Shown here: one piece after another, positions 1 to 12,000 of the stretch
Layout: each line of letters begins with the position of its first letter
Position numbering within the stretch: the first letter of the stretch is position 1
Source of the DNA: Phallusia fumigata
Lineage: Eukaryota > Chordata > Ascidiacea > Phlebobranchia > Ascidiidae
Length of the DNA stretch: 32,223 bases
Direction of reading: 5' to 3'
Assembly (NCBI GenBank): GCA_008931825.1
Contig: QXVZ01002958.1
Span: forward strand, 1 to 32,223
The notes under the pieces: model-generated
The model's database searches: none
What the model was told of the DNA's origin: nothing
The model's input: only the letters and a program-made list of their open reading frames with translations
Translations under genes and position numbers: made by a program

Positions 1-66
1 GCCATCCCAACGCACGATCGCACGCTGGTATTCCGGTACATCGGACAGGTATGCATCGGTCGACAG
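1..66 (-). CDS. GPHN: Gephyrin exon N (cut by window edge): E-domain subdomain IV
   Basis: Residues 612-633. Acceptor atactttag|CTG, phase 0. It reads LSTDAYLSDVPEYQRAIVRW, matching [20 protein letters not shown] of gephyrin. The exon continues beyond position 1; the last 60 to 80 residues of subdomain IV and the 3' UTR lie outside the window. Confidence 0.9.
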   Translation of the reverse strand, partial: MSTDAYLSDVPEYQRAIVRWDG

Positions 67-3000
67 CTAAAGTATAGGAGGATTTGTTTTGCGTGGAGTG
101 TTGCTCACAACGCAGTACAGGTTTTGGTACACACTGTACGGTTTGAATACTCTCGACGCATATTTTAACAAACCTTTAAAAAACATTTAACAAGATACAA
201 GCCGGTACTTGTGGGCAAGACATTTTCTGCGAATGATAATGACAACAGAGTTCAAAGCGAAGAGAATGTTTCGCACACAAGTAAGGTCATGGATCTTACT
301 GAAAAAAATGTGTTTTAAAGTCGCACAGTGTGCAGGAATATGCCGAGACGAGCACATAACCGAGTAGTCAGAGCTTAGCGTTGACGTCTTTAGGTTCTCA
401 TTGCTTGATTAAAATCCGCTGAAAGATTTCGTAACGACCTTGCACTCAGTATGTCTAGTTTTCGCAAAAAAACATCAGCATCGCCTTCAAGTAATCAGCA
501 TAAGCGACCCCCCAAGCATGTTTCAAGAAAGAGATCAGGTGACTAATTTATTGTTACGTCATATAAGTGTGTTGTCGCAACATCCCGAGTATTGGCTTTT
601 AACAAGAGCAGTCGCCTTTGAACAGTCCGTTTTGCTAACTCCCCGTGTACTGTTATAAGCTACAGGTTAGGACTAGCAAATCGGGCGGCCATTTTGTGTC
701 AAACACTCGGTCAGACATAGAGCATAGAGTATGTAGGTCAGTATCTGCAAGTCTTTTGAGTCGGCTCACAAGATCTTTGTTTTTTGCAAACAGTTTTTTC
801 AAAACCAAAAAAGACGTACGAAGAAGTAAATTGCTGCCTTTCAGTTAGAAAATACATTCCCTAATCTTCGATCACGTGCGATTATTTTCGATGCAAAGCG
901 CGATGATGCATAATCACTCACCTTGACTTTGATAATAGTGGAGGACGGATTTTTCTCGCCGCTTAGTTTTCTCAAACATGGGCACACCAATACGTAGTAG
1001 GCAACCAACGCCGGACTGGGAACCCCTGTAAAAGGTACGCTCGGTACTGCTAGGTACTTCTCAACCGCGGATGAATTCTTTCCCAGTGAAGGATTTTATG
1101 AGTTAAGGGCCGGAATTTCCACTTTATAGTTAAGGTATTCATGAATTGTGTAATATTTCTTTTTAGGTAGACCAATGGTCCAAACCTTTCAATATTACTT
1201 TATAATACTTCTTGTCTGGTAGGGAGGAATGAAAAGTTCCAAAACAAGCAGAAGAGGGAATGCATCGAAAAAGTTTGGGAACCACTGTGTTAGGACAATG
1301 CACTTTGCGAACAGCATAGATTAAAACTGTTATAATAGTTTAGTACGAACCTGGCAATGCGAAAAACAATTTCTTTCCGAGCTGTGTCTCCAATGTGGCG
1401 AACGCAGTCGGAGCCCTGTACACGGGAAAACGTACATTGGTTAAGTTTTCTTTTTCAGATTGACAGTGATGTATCAAAAAATCTGACAGTGATGTATCAA
1501 ACAACTCTTAAAACAAGGAAGGTTGCAACTTGTGTTCACCCCGGTTTTATAGCGACTCGTCCAAACTGCAGTGTTGCTCCAATCTCTGATATGAGAGTTT
1601 TTACATAATCGTTGTCGCCGATAGAGCAACCTCCAGTTGTAATCACCACGTCAGCTAGAACAATAAATAAACTTTTATCCAAACCCTTATCTTATTAGGT
1701 GTACCTTCCGCGANTAAATAAACTTTTATCCAAACCCTTATCTTATTAGGTGTACCTTCCGCGAGATGGCGCAACGACGCACACTTTGCTGTTTACTATT
1801 TGTCAGCTCTTTATTGGGCAAACACTTGGCCGATGCGCACGACCCATATACAGACATACAAAACCTGATCGGAATTCATCGAGTCCTTTACATAATCCTA
1901 GGTAGAACAATCTCCTATGATGTCATCAATAGCAGCCTTGTCCCCAGCGTTATAATTACGACTCTCTGTGACGTCATAAACCAAAAATACCGGATCTACC
2001 CCTTGCAACCAAGAATTCAACCACTTCACCAACTACTTTTACTATTTTCTGCTCTTTGCATAGCACAGAAACGCACCTTGTCTGTAGGCTCGTGTTATTG
2101 CATCCCTGAATCCCCTCGGTCCGTCGCCGACAATCCCACAATCCAATGCGGTGATGCCCAACTTGCGTATGACGGTGAGAAGGGTGATGCGGTTCGTGTC
2201 ACGAGTCTGGCCGTCCTGCAAATTCGGAGTGTCCGGCTCCACAAGCTGTGGACAACGTGGATATGTTGATGTTTGGGGTTTGAACCAGACCTCGGTGTAC
2301 TTAAAACGTGGTGCCAAAATTTACCAATGAAGTTTAAGGCAATGTGCATTGGGGTTATCTGAGCCAGCACGTATGACCATAGGAAAAAACGAGTAATAAA
2401 CAACCAGGAGTCCACAGGGAGACGTTTAGGGTTTATATTTGCAAAAGACGACTAATCGAGCCCAACTCTAAAAGCCAGGTTATCAAAGGACCTGGCTAAC
2501 ATGAACAAACATGTTTATTCGCCACAGTGCCAGAAAAAAGAAGTCAACACAGGGGGTAAAGACAACTGACTCATGTAAAGCGTGGCGCGGCTTTAAAATA
2601 TTGCACAATATAGGAAAGCGGTTTTCCGGCACCAGAAATGCAATCGATAACCCTATTTGGGACCAGCTTGATTGACAAGTCGGGTGCATCTGCACACCGC
2701 CTGGCTCCACAGAGTTCGATCAAGGACACAACCACTGCGTGGCACCTCACAAAAACGCGTTATTCAACGCTGTTTTTTTTTTGTTTAATCAGAGGTGTGA
2801 GAATATTTTTACTCCTGTCCCGTAAACGTTATTACAAACTGGCGCAATAACTCAATTTATTCTTCTTCGGCTCATTTACCAAGACCAAATTTGTCAGTTA
2901 AAATTTAGTGATTAGTCAAAAAAAGCAATTTTAGTTGAAAGTTGAAAAGTAAACTTAAGTAACCGTATAAGTAATGGATACGAGATTTTTGACCCATAAC

Positions 3001-6000
3001 AATTTTCTTGTGGAATGGAAAACGTTCTGATTTCACACCATTGTGAAATTTCCCAAGTCAAGTTTTGTACAAATAGTTTCCTTTACAAACACTCAACTGG
3101 TATATACTGCATGTATTACAAAAAGACACCTTCCACTTTTCCTATTTGAATGCTACCAAACTTATGTTGGAGTTCTTTAAACTTTAATACAGAAAACAAG
3201 CTGAAAAAATGACAATATTTGCTTTCAAAAAACAATACTTGCGTTTTTGGTCAGGTAAATTCTAACTTATTCAAATAGAACGCCCACGTTTAAAGTTCGA
3301 CCTACCTCGCTACCGACGGAAATCACGGCCACCACGGGCAGACGGTGAACCCGAACGCTGCATACATTCACCGCAGGAAGCATCCCGATCGACGTATGGT
3401 TCAGTTTGGTTCCAGCCTGGATCACCACTTCCGACTGTTTGACGTCACTGCCCTCCTGACGTATGTACTTACCGGGTGTCACCGGCTCTTTACAGCGAAT
3501 GCGGAGTTCGGTTTGGCCCTGTGAATGACGACATTTTGTGTTTGGTAGTCTGTGTTTGAAAGTTATTGAATTGGTGCTTCGTGAACAGCTTGAAATAAGA
3601 GACAACGTCACAAATTCGCACCATATTTCTCCTGTTAAAATGACCTCGTAATCGAAAAAGCTTGCTGACTTTGGTTAATTATTTTATGTGCTTCATTGTT
3701 TTTGAGCAAGTAACAATGCATACGTGCCAGGTAAATCTTAGTTGCATAAATGGCGGAGTAATTACGAAACCGTGTATTACAAAGTTGTTGGTCCTTGTTA
3801 CTTGTGGTTGCCTGAGAAAGAAACTAAATGACATTTCTCCAAGGTCCAAACTTAATTGCCACTATCAACCCCAACAGGTGAAAGGGCGGTTGCGACTTAG
3901 CAATGAAAACATAATTTCCCGCAAATCGGAAAAAAAGCGAAGGCGTCCTTCACTTACATCGCTCGATTCAGCCAAAACAACAGTCTGTTCCACCGGAACA
4001 ACAGCGTCAGCGCCTGGCGGGATCGGAGCCCCTGTGGTAACGCGCGCAGCCTTGCCAAGATTCAGATAGGGAACAGCAGCCAACTTTTTACCAAGGGAAG
4101 CACCGCCAACCACCTCCACATCACCTGGCATATCAGCCGCTGCGGAAAAACACGGAATTTGTATTTATTATCCTGCCTCGCTGTTATACATGAGTACCGC
4201 CACACCTAAACCCATGTTTTTACGCCAGGGCAACTTTGCGAAGACAATCATCGTTATCATGGCGGTATAAAATACCGTAAATGCACCGTGAGCAGCCTAA
4301 CTAGAGTTTGGATTAGCGAACTCTCCAACTGTTTATCATATTCAAAATTGCCAAGGATGCATTGTTTTTAGGCTACAGTTACACTGCGGCACACGACTGT
4401 TATACACCACCCCACTGTAGTATTTGGCTCGTCCGCATTCAATCCATCAATACACAGGAAAAGTTAATCGCACAATCATAAAACTAAACAAATTCATACA
4501 GTTTTAACAACTAATACCAAAGAATTTCTCTTTTCGTTTAGCAATTAAGCAATACAGAGGCAAATTTTAATCAAAAAGCAAGCTTCTTTGAGCTGTCCCT
4601 ACTACTGTGTAATGCATTTATGTAGGTAAAACATTTATCCCTGTGGTAATTTCCCAATTGTGAGTAATGACAGGGTAGCAGATAGGTAATTACGCTAGCT
4701 GAAAATAACACTGTCTGTTATTGAGTATGGCCGAACCAGAAAACGGATTTCGGGAAATTGTGGAAAATGAAATTGTGGAAAATGGGTAAAGTGGGAAGAA
4801 AGGTTGAGACCACTGGTCTACATTCTATAGTATAGATGCCAACTGGGCTTTATAGCACACCGTCAATAGCAGGCCCTTTAATTTGGGCGCAGACTTTTGT
4901 CGGGTTTTTAAATTATTGTACAGCAGCGATAGCACAGCATGGAGCCACGTCCACAATCCGTACATAAAACGTCAACGCCTGAGGCTACGTCGCTACGCAT
5001 GACCGAACTTACCGATCACGGCGTACCCGTCCACGATAGCTGTGGCACATGAAGGGATTGAACATCCGGCTTTTACATCCTCAGCCACAACGTAATCCAC
5101 AGCATCTGCGGTGAAAAGAAGTGGATAAGCATGTTTACTTGCATTTTTATATGCACTGACACGTGTTTGTGGCTGCGCCACCGGGTACCACTTCATTGGA
5201 TCTCTATGTTTGTTTTAATATGAGCAATTTTGTGTAGGGTGAGTTGTTAAGTAGGTTAGTGCTGAAACATGTATGCTTTATATGACCTTAAGATGTCAAA
5301 AATGCCACCTTAGAGCAAAATCTGTCCTTTCATATGTAAACGTTAACCACTCTATTTCATAGGTTCTGCAAAAGGGGTCCACAAGGTAACAATAAAAAGA
5401 TCAAAATTCGCCTGTAGTTGAAGTTATAAAATATTGCGTTTATTTCGAATGTACTGTCGCTTTATTGCGAAGCCAATCTGCACGCTTCAGGCGAATACAG
5501 TTGAGAAACTTAACAAAAGGACCGCGCCCTGCAGCAAAAAGACGTCTTGTTGACTGCATAGGCTTTGGCCTTCCTCACAGATTTCTAGGAAACTACAGGC
5601 TCGCTGCACGAAACCGGCGAGTTTCTTGGAAAACGCTGTAATGGCCCACGGGTATCCAAAAAACTTGTGATTTCGACCTGTCTTTGGATCGCTTGATTTT
5701 CACCAGCTGCACGTACACATTTTTTTGCCCATTGACCACAGATTTTGTTTACAGTAGATAAATCTGTTATAATACACAGGATCGGTAAATTCTCCCATAT
5801 ACCTAGAAACAGTCGTGTATTGGTGCACCTGCCGTGACTAAGCGGGTTTCTCGAGGTGTTGGGCTGCGCATGTGACGTTAGTTTCATAGTTACAAATGTG
5901 GAACGTACCGTATTAACCGGTGTGCGTACATGAACCTTGTGCAATAAATTCGGTTTGGTGTGCCGAATCGGTCTAGCACGCATAGGGTTTACAACTGGTT

Positions 6001-9000
6001 TAGCACAAAAATGTTTAAAACCATTTAGCAGGTGCAGCGCTTTCTTTAATCCCATTTCACAATTTCATTCAAACGCCCGGAATCGACTTCAAATCGTATT
6101 GTTTTTGTTTTTCGCTAAAAATTGGCAACAAGCAGCAGAGCGGGATGCCCCAGTAGCTGAGTCGCAGGTGGCAATTAACACCCAGAATATAATCCCGCCA
6201 CCTGGTTAGCGGTCTAGACAATTTCTCCCCTGAAAGGACGATTCAAATTGCACATGTTCGCAGCTGCGCGTTGGATTATAACTGACCTAAATTCTGTTAA
6301 CGAGGCAGCGCCCGCAGTGACAAATGTAAAACATGGATCAACGCAAAACACGTTCCTGTGGCGATGCGTGTGAGAGACATGCACTGAAATCAAACTGAAA
6401 ACTAGGTCATAGCGAAAAGCCGACGTTCCCAAACCAAGTTTACGAAAAGAACTGGTATCGATATGAATTAAATGGACCTGAATGTACAGAAATGTTCTCC
6501 ATATCGAGTGCAATCTGATGTACTTGATAAACCCGAACCTTCAACACACCAATTGTAAACAAAGCCAAACAAAGTGAAATAAACTTCGACACACCCTGTC
6601 AACCTTGGCAGTAAACAAAAAGTCCTGGAATTTAAGATTCTCCCCAAATTCGTTTTGCGGTAGATGCATGGCCACCGAGTCAAGGCCCCNAACCGGCGAG
6701 TTTCTTGGAAAACGCTGTAATAGCCCACGGGTATCCAAAAAACTTATGATTTCGACCTGTCTTTGGATCGCTTGATTTCCACCAGCTGCACGTACACATT
6801 TTTTTGCCCATTGACCACAGATTGTTTACAGCAGATAAATCTGTTATAATACACAGGATCAGTAAATTCTCCCATATACCTAGAAACGGTCGTGTATTGG
6901 TGCACCTGCTTTGACTAAATGGGTTTCTCGAGGTGTTGGGCTGCGCATGTGACTTTAGTTTCATAGTTACAAAATGTGGAACGTACCGTATTAACCGGTG
7001 TGCGTACATGAACCTTGTGCAATAAATTCGGTTTGGTGTGCCGAATCGGTCTAGCACGCATCGGGTTTACAACTGGTTTAGCACAAAAATGTTCAAAACC
7101 GTTTAGCAGGTGCAGCGCTTTCTTTAATCCCAGTTCACAATTTCATTCGAACGCCCGGAATCGATTTCACATCGTATTGTTTTTGTTTTTCGCTAAAAAT
7201 TGGCAACAAGCAGCAGAGCGGGATGCCACAGTGGCTGTGTCGCAGGTGGCAATTAACACCCAGAATATAATCCTGCCACCTGGTTAGCGGTCTAGACAAT
7301 TTCTCCCCTGAAAGGACGATTCAAATTGCACATGTTCGCAGCTGCGCGTTGGATTAAAACTGACCTGAATTCTGTTAACGAGGCAGCGCCCGCAGTGACA
7401 AATGTAAAACATGGATCAACGCAAAACACGTTCCTGTGGCGATGCGCGTGAGGGACATGCACTGAAATCAAGCTGAAAACTAGGTCATAGCGAAAAGCCG
7501 ACGTTCCCAAACCAAGTTTGCGAAAAGAACTGGTATCGACATGAATTAAATCGGCCTGAATGTACAGAAATGTTCTCCATATCGAGTGTAATCTGATGTA
7601 CTTGATAAACCCGAACCTTAACACACCAATTGTAAACAAAGCCGAACAAAGTGAAATAAACTTCGACACACCGTGTCAACCTTGGCAGTAAACAAAAAGT
7701 CTTGGAATTTAAGATTGTCCCCAAATTCGTTTTGCGGTAGATGCATGACCACCGATTCAAGGCTCCGCTAGTCAAACGAAGACACTATCTGGGCGTCGAC
7801 ACGTCGGCCCGGTAGCGCTGTTTGTTTTCGTAAGTTGCTTCGTCGAATAAATATCGTTTTTAACGTCACTACCACTGTATGGATTACGCGCGCATTGTGT
7901 TTCTCCCTCAAAACGTCGGCGGCCATTTTAATGCGGCTTAAAAAGATTGGGATTACCGGCAATTGATACGTTTTCACGCTAAGATAGTATAGACTGGTTA
8001 CTGCTCGAAAAATCTTTTAGTTGCACATACAAAGTATATTTCTCGGGAAACATTTGGTTCCACCCAGAATTTCGGGATGGCTACGCTATTGGACGGGTTA
8101 GTTAGAGTTTTTAATCATTTTGGCCAAAGCTAGTTTTCTACATTGCTTGCACTGCATGGTAAGTTCGTTTACAGTCAATAGCTTCCCTCAAAATTACCGG
8201 GAATAAGCGATAACGGAAAGAAAGGGGTAATGCAATGTATATTATAGAGTGTTATTAGGTTGGGACCAGTTTGTTTTAGGCGCTAAACAATCTTTACACA
8301 CTGCGAAATTCGCTCTGTTTGTATGTAGTCGTGTGGAGTATAGACCTATTGTAAAAATACTCTTACAAAATATTTGTGTCAGCATCGATAGGCCTCATCC
8401 AGTCCAGAGGGGTACCCAAACGTTTTAAAAGCGACCTGAATCTTAAAAAAATCGAAATCACTTCTCGGCTGCTGTCGGAGGCAAATATCCAATTCTAAAT
8501 GCGATTCACTATGAAATTTTTCGCTTTAAACTGTACCCAAGTCATTTTGCCCTATCACAGACTTGGAAAGCACATATAAGTTTGCAGTTTACAAAAACAG
8601 CTGGCGAGGCGCAGAAAATTTTTACACAGCCAACAGGTAAAGGTCACGTGTCCTTAAACCAACGTTTTACATAAAAACTTGTAGGAAATCCATCATGGTT
8701 GAAACTCGGTTGCATAACAACCACAAGGACTGGCCATGTTATGTCATCATGACCCGGTGAAAGTCAGTAAATAACCACAAACAATCGTTGCGTAACACAA
8801 AGTTAAATTTACAACTCGTTACGTTGCGCTCCTACCAAGAATTTTGTTTTCAACAGTTTGCGATGGGTCAGTTTTGTGTGCGACACTGATACAACGTTTT
8901 ACCATTGTCCACAAAGTTATTCATGCAAGTGTTATGCTTTCTGATGCTGTTTAATGGAAGAGATTTTATTTGTAGCAACAGTTGCGTTACTATAAAAAGT

Positions 9001-12000
9001 TTTATTACTTACATGTCTCGCAAAAAGTTTCCGCTTAGGAAAAGTTAAAGTTTATTTTCACTCAACACCGCTTTTAAATTAACTATTGCAACCAACACCC
9101 CTAACATTTTTCGCGTTATGGTTCGTTGTGAAGGACCAAAAAAATCAATTCCGTCACAACTCGGGGCACGAAAATCGTGCGACATTTACAAAGACTTTTA
9201 CTAACCTTTGAAAAACTTGGTGGTGATTGGCAGAGGACAAGAGTTCCCGAGCACAGTTGAGTAAGCTTTGTCGACTGATGTTGGCGGATAAGGAGACACA
9301 CGGGGTCTTTTCGTCAGGCTTGTCACATCTGATAGCTCGATTCCTGATCAACCCAAACCATGAGAGTTACATCAAGTTGGACGTGTCAGTTGCAAGAACA
9401 ATTAACGGTTTATATAGTCTCAATACGAAGACACAAACCAATATTCCTACGTGCACAACGATCTTATCATCCTTATGAGATTTGTGTTGCGTCAGTACAA
9501 TGTACTCTTCCTCCATGTGGATAAAAACGTTTCATGGAAAACTTCACAATTAAGGCACTTCAATCTAAAACCTAATCAAACTTTAGCGGACCATGTTCAA
9601 CAATTTGAAATCACAGCCGCGGCCCACGTGAAATGTCCTCGCGGGTCGCACTTTGGACACCCCTGCGCTAGGGTGATTGATCATAGCGGAGGTGGCGGGG
9701 GGACACAAGAGAGAAAACACCACGTTTAACCATATGCAACCTATAAGACGATGACATACACCACGCGGTATCGTTATAACACACTGACAGACTGACCGAC
9801 CGACGAACTTCCTGTCAATCAATCCATTTGATCAGATTGTTAAACCTTCGCTAACGTTAAATACAAACATTCAATCACCCTTACCACTGATCCCACTGTC
9901 CGCCTGTGTTCCCCTGCTTGACGGCCTTGTCCCAACGATTCGAAGCTGGAAAATACATTAAATTTTGTTAATACAGCAACGAACAGGCAACCGGGCTGTT
10001 ACAAAATTTGGTAGGGTTTAACTACCATCAAAGACCATACTAAACCCATTGCAGTTCGAAGGATATCAATAACGTAACTTCGGGGGTCTTATATGATAAT
10101 CTTTTGTGCATAATAATTTAGCTTTAACCAACTAATGAAGTTCATGTTGTTATGCGAAACAACAAAACTTTTTATAAACTCGGCTTACCCAAACAGTTTT
10201 TTCGCCCCCTTACTAAAATAGTTTATGCTCTGAAATGGTGCCTTATACATTGAGCTTTACTGCGTGATATTTTAGCTTAAAACCCATAGCAGCGAAATGT
10301 TGTTGCGAAATAAAACAGTTTTTTTATCACCTCCTGATATACTCAGCTTGATATTTACTCAAACAGTTTAATATTTCGTCTCTATTTTCTTTCAAAAACA
10401 TTCTGCGCTTACAACAAAGATTTACAAACTCAACAACAAGTTGCAATTAAAATAGCGTTGATAAAAAGTTGTGAACATTAAAAAGCGGGTAACAACTTTC
10501 AGTACACGGTAAATGTTGTTAACAACTTTCAGTACACGGTAAAAATTATAAAAAATGATCAAAAGGCAATTGGACATTGTAAAATCGCATTTAAGAGGCA
10601 ACATACGACTTCCAACATCCGGATGTTAGTAAGCTTTATTGACTGTCAAAAACCATCTCAAAAGTCCGTCACACTTCGCTATACTAAGCTTGCTCGGAGC
10701 ACGCTTTACACTGACACGCGACAACTTAGCGTGACGTCACGGAACTGTAAACACACTTACCGGTTCTCCAATCATTTTTTTGCCAAATTTTTAAGTGTCA
10801 AAAAACTGTCTAAAACCTAACTGGTTGAAACTAAACTGCGACACCTGCACAAAAGTTGACAGAATTCTCAAGTTCAAAGCGATTTTTGAAACCAGGCAAG
10901 ACAGCAAGGCGTCGAAAAACCTGTCATTTGCAGCATAGACTCGGCAATAAAATTCTGCCGATCGATGATTGGAACATGACTTTGATCTTGAATCAGAAGA
11001 AAAACATCCCCAGGACATACAGGCGCCGATATGTAATATCCCATGTCCCGCTACAACAACAAAACCGAACATAATTTCCGATGCTGTAAATCTCATTAAT
11101 TCCTTGATGGCAAATGGAATTAGTTCTATCAGACTTGTTTTTTTACAGCAAATCCGATTTTTAATGATTTATTATCTCTGTATTTCGCAATTCGCCTTTT
11201 GAACCGCGATTAGATGTTTAGAGCTTTCTGCTTTGCAACAAAATTGCACAAAAAACGATACTTTTGCCAGAGGTCGATAGGAGTTCAGGTAATTCTAGTT
11301 TTACGACAGTCGGTTCCACGACAGAAATCATTCAAGCACATTTTTTAGAAGACAAGATTTTTATCGTTTTAGAACATTTAGCAGTTTTCTGAGACAGCAA
11401 ACCAAAGGCAACTGACGTCAACCAACATGGATAACGCGATTGAAAAATTGTAATACATTCTACACTACAACACAAAAAACAACGCAAAACTTTAAGAGTA
11501 CATACGTTTCGCCAAGGTACATATCACACATTTGTCTGAAGGGCAACCCTAATACTAAGTTACGGAATGACAGTAAAAAAAGTCTAAAAAGAAAAAATTT
11601 TTAGCCAAAACTATGACTACACTTTTTGATTCGAAAAATCTAAACGCGCACATAAAAAATACTTGCATAAAGTCTCCATATTGTCAAAACATATTTTTCA
11701 CTCAAAATAAATTAAGCTGCACACATGTCATTGTTTCAAGGCGTGATACACGTTTGGTGGCTACCTGCCTGAACTTAAATGTCTTCATGCGCTCAAGGTT
11801 AGAAATAAGTTTTATTTCATACATTTTTAGTCCAGGTTTTCATTAAACTTGGTAACAACCGAACTGTAGTCAAACAAACACAAGAAAACCAAACTGAGAA
11901 TCCAAGCGCTATAACTAAATAAATAGCACTTTGATAAATAGCACTAGTTAAAATAAGCACTTACTGTTTCTGGCGGATCCTCTGCACCGTCCTCCTCTAT

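Noticed and set aside
3662-4069. 135-codon plus-strand ORF
   Set aside because: It largely overlaps gephyrin exon H in antisense, and no domain is recognisable.
5585-7287. Paired ORFs (for example 5937-6209 and 7015-7287) that look conserved
   Set aside because: They sit in the two allelic copies of the 1.08-kb block, so similarity is not evidence of coding.
9227-9478. 83-codon plus-strand ORF starting AEDKSSRAQLSKLCRLML
   Set aside because: It is the antisense shadow of gephyrin exon F (9206-9343).
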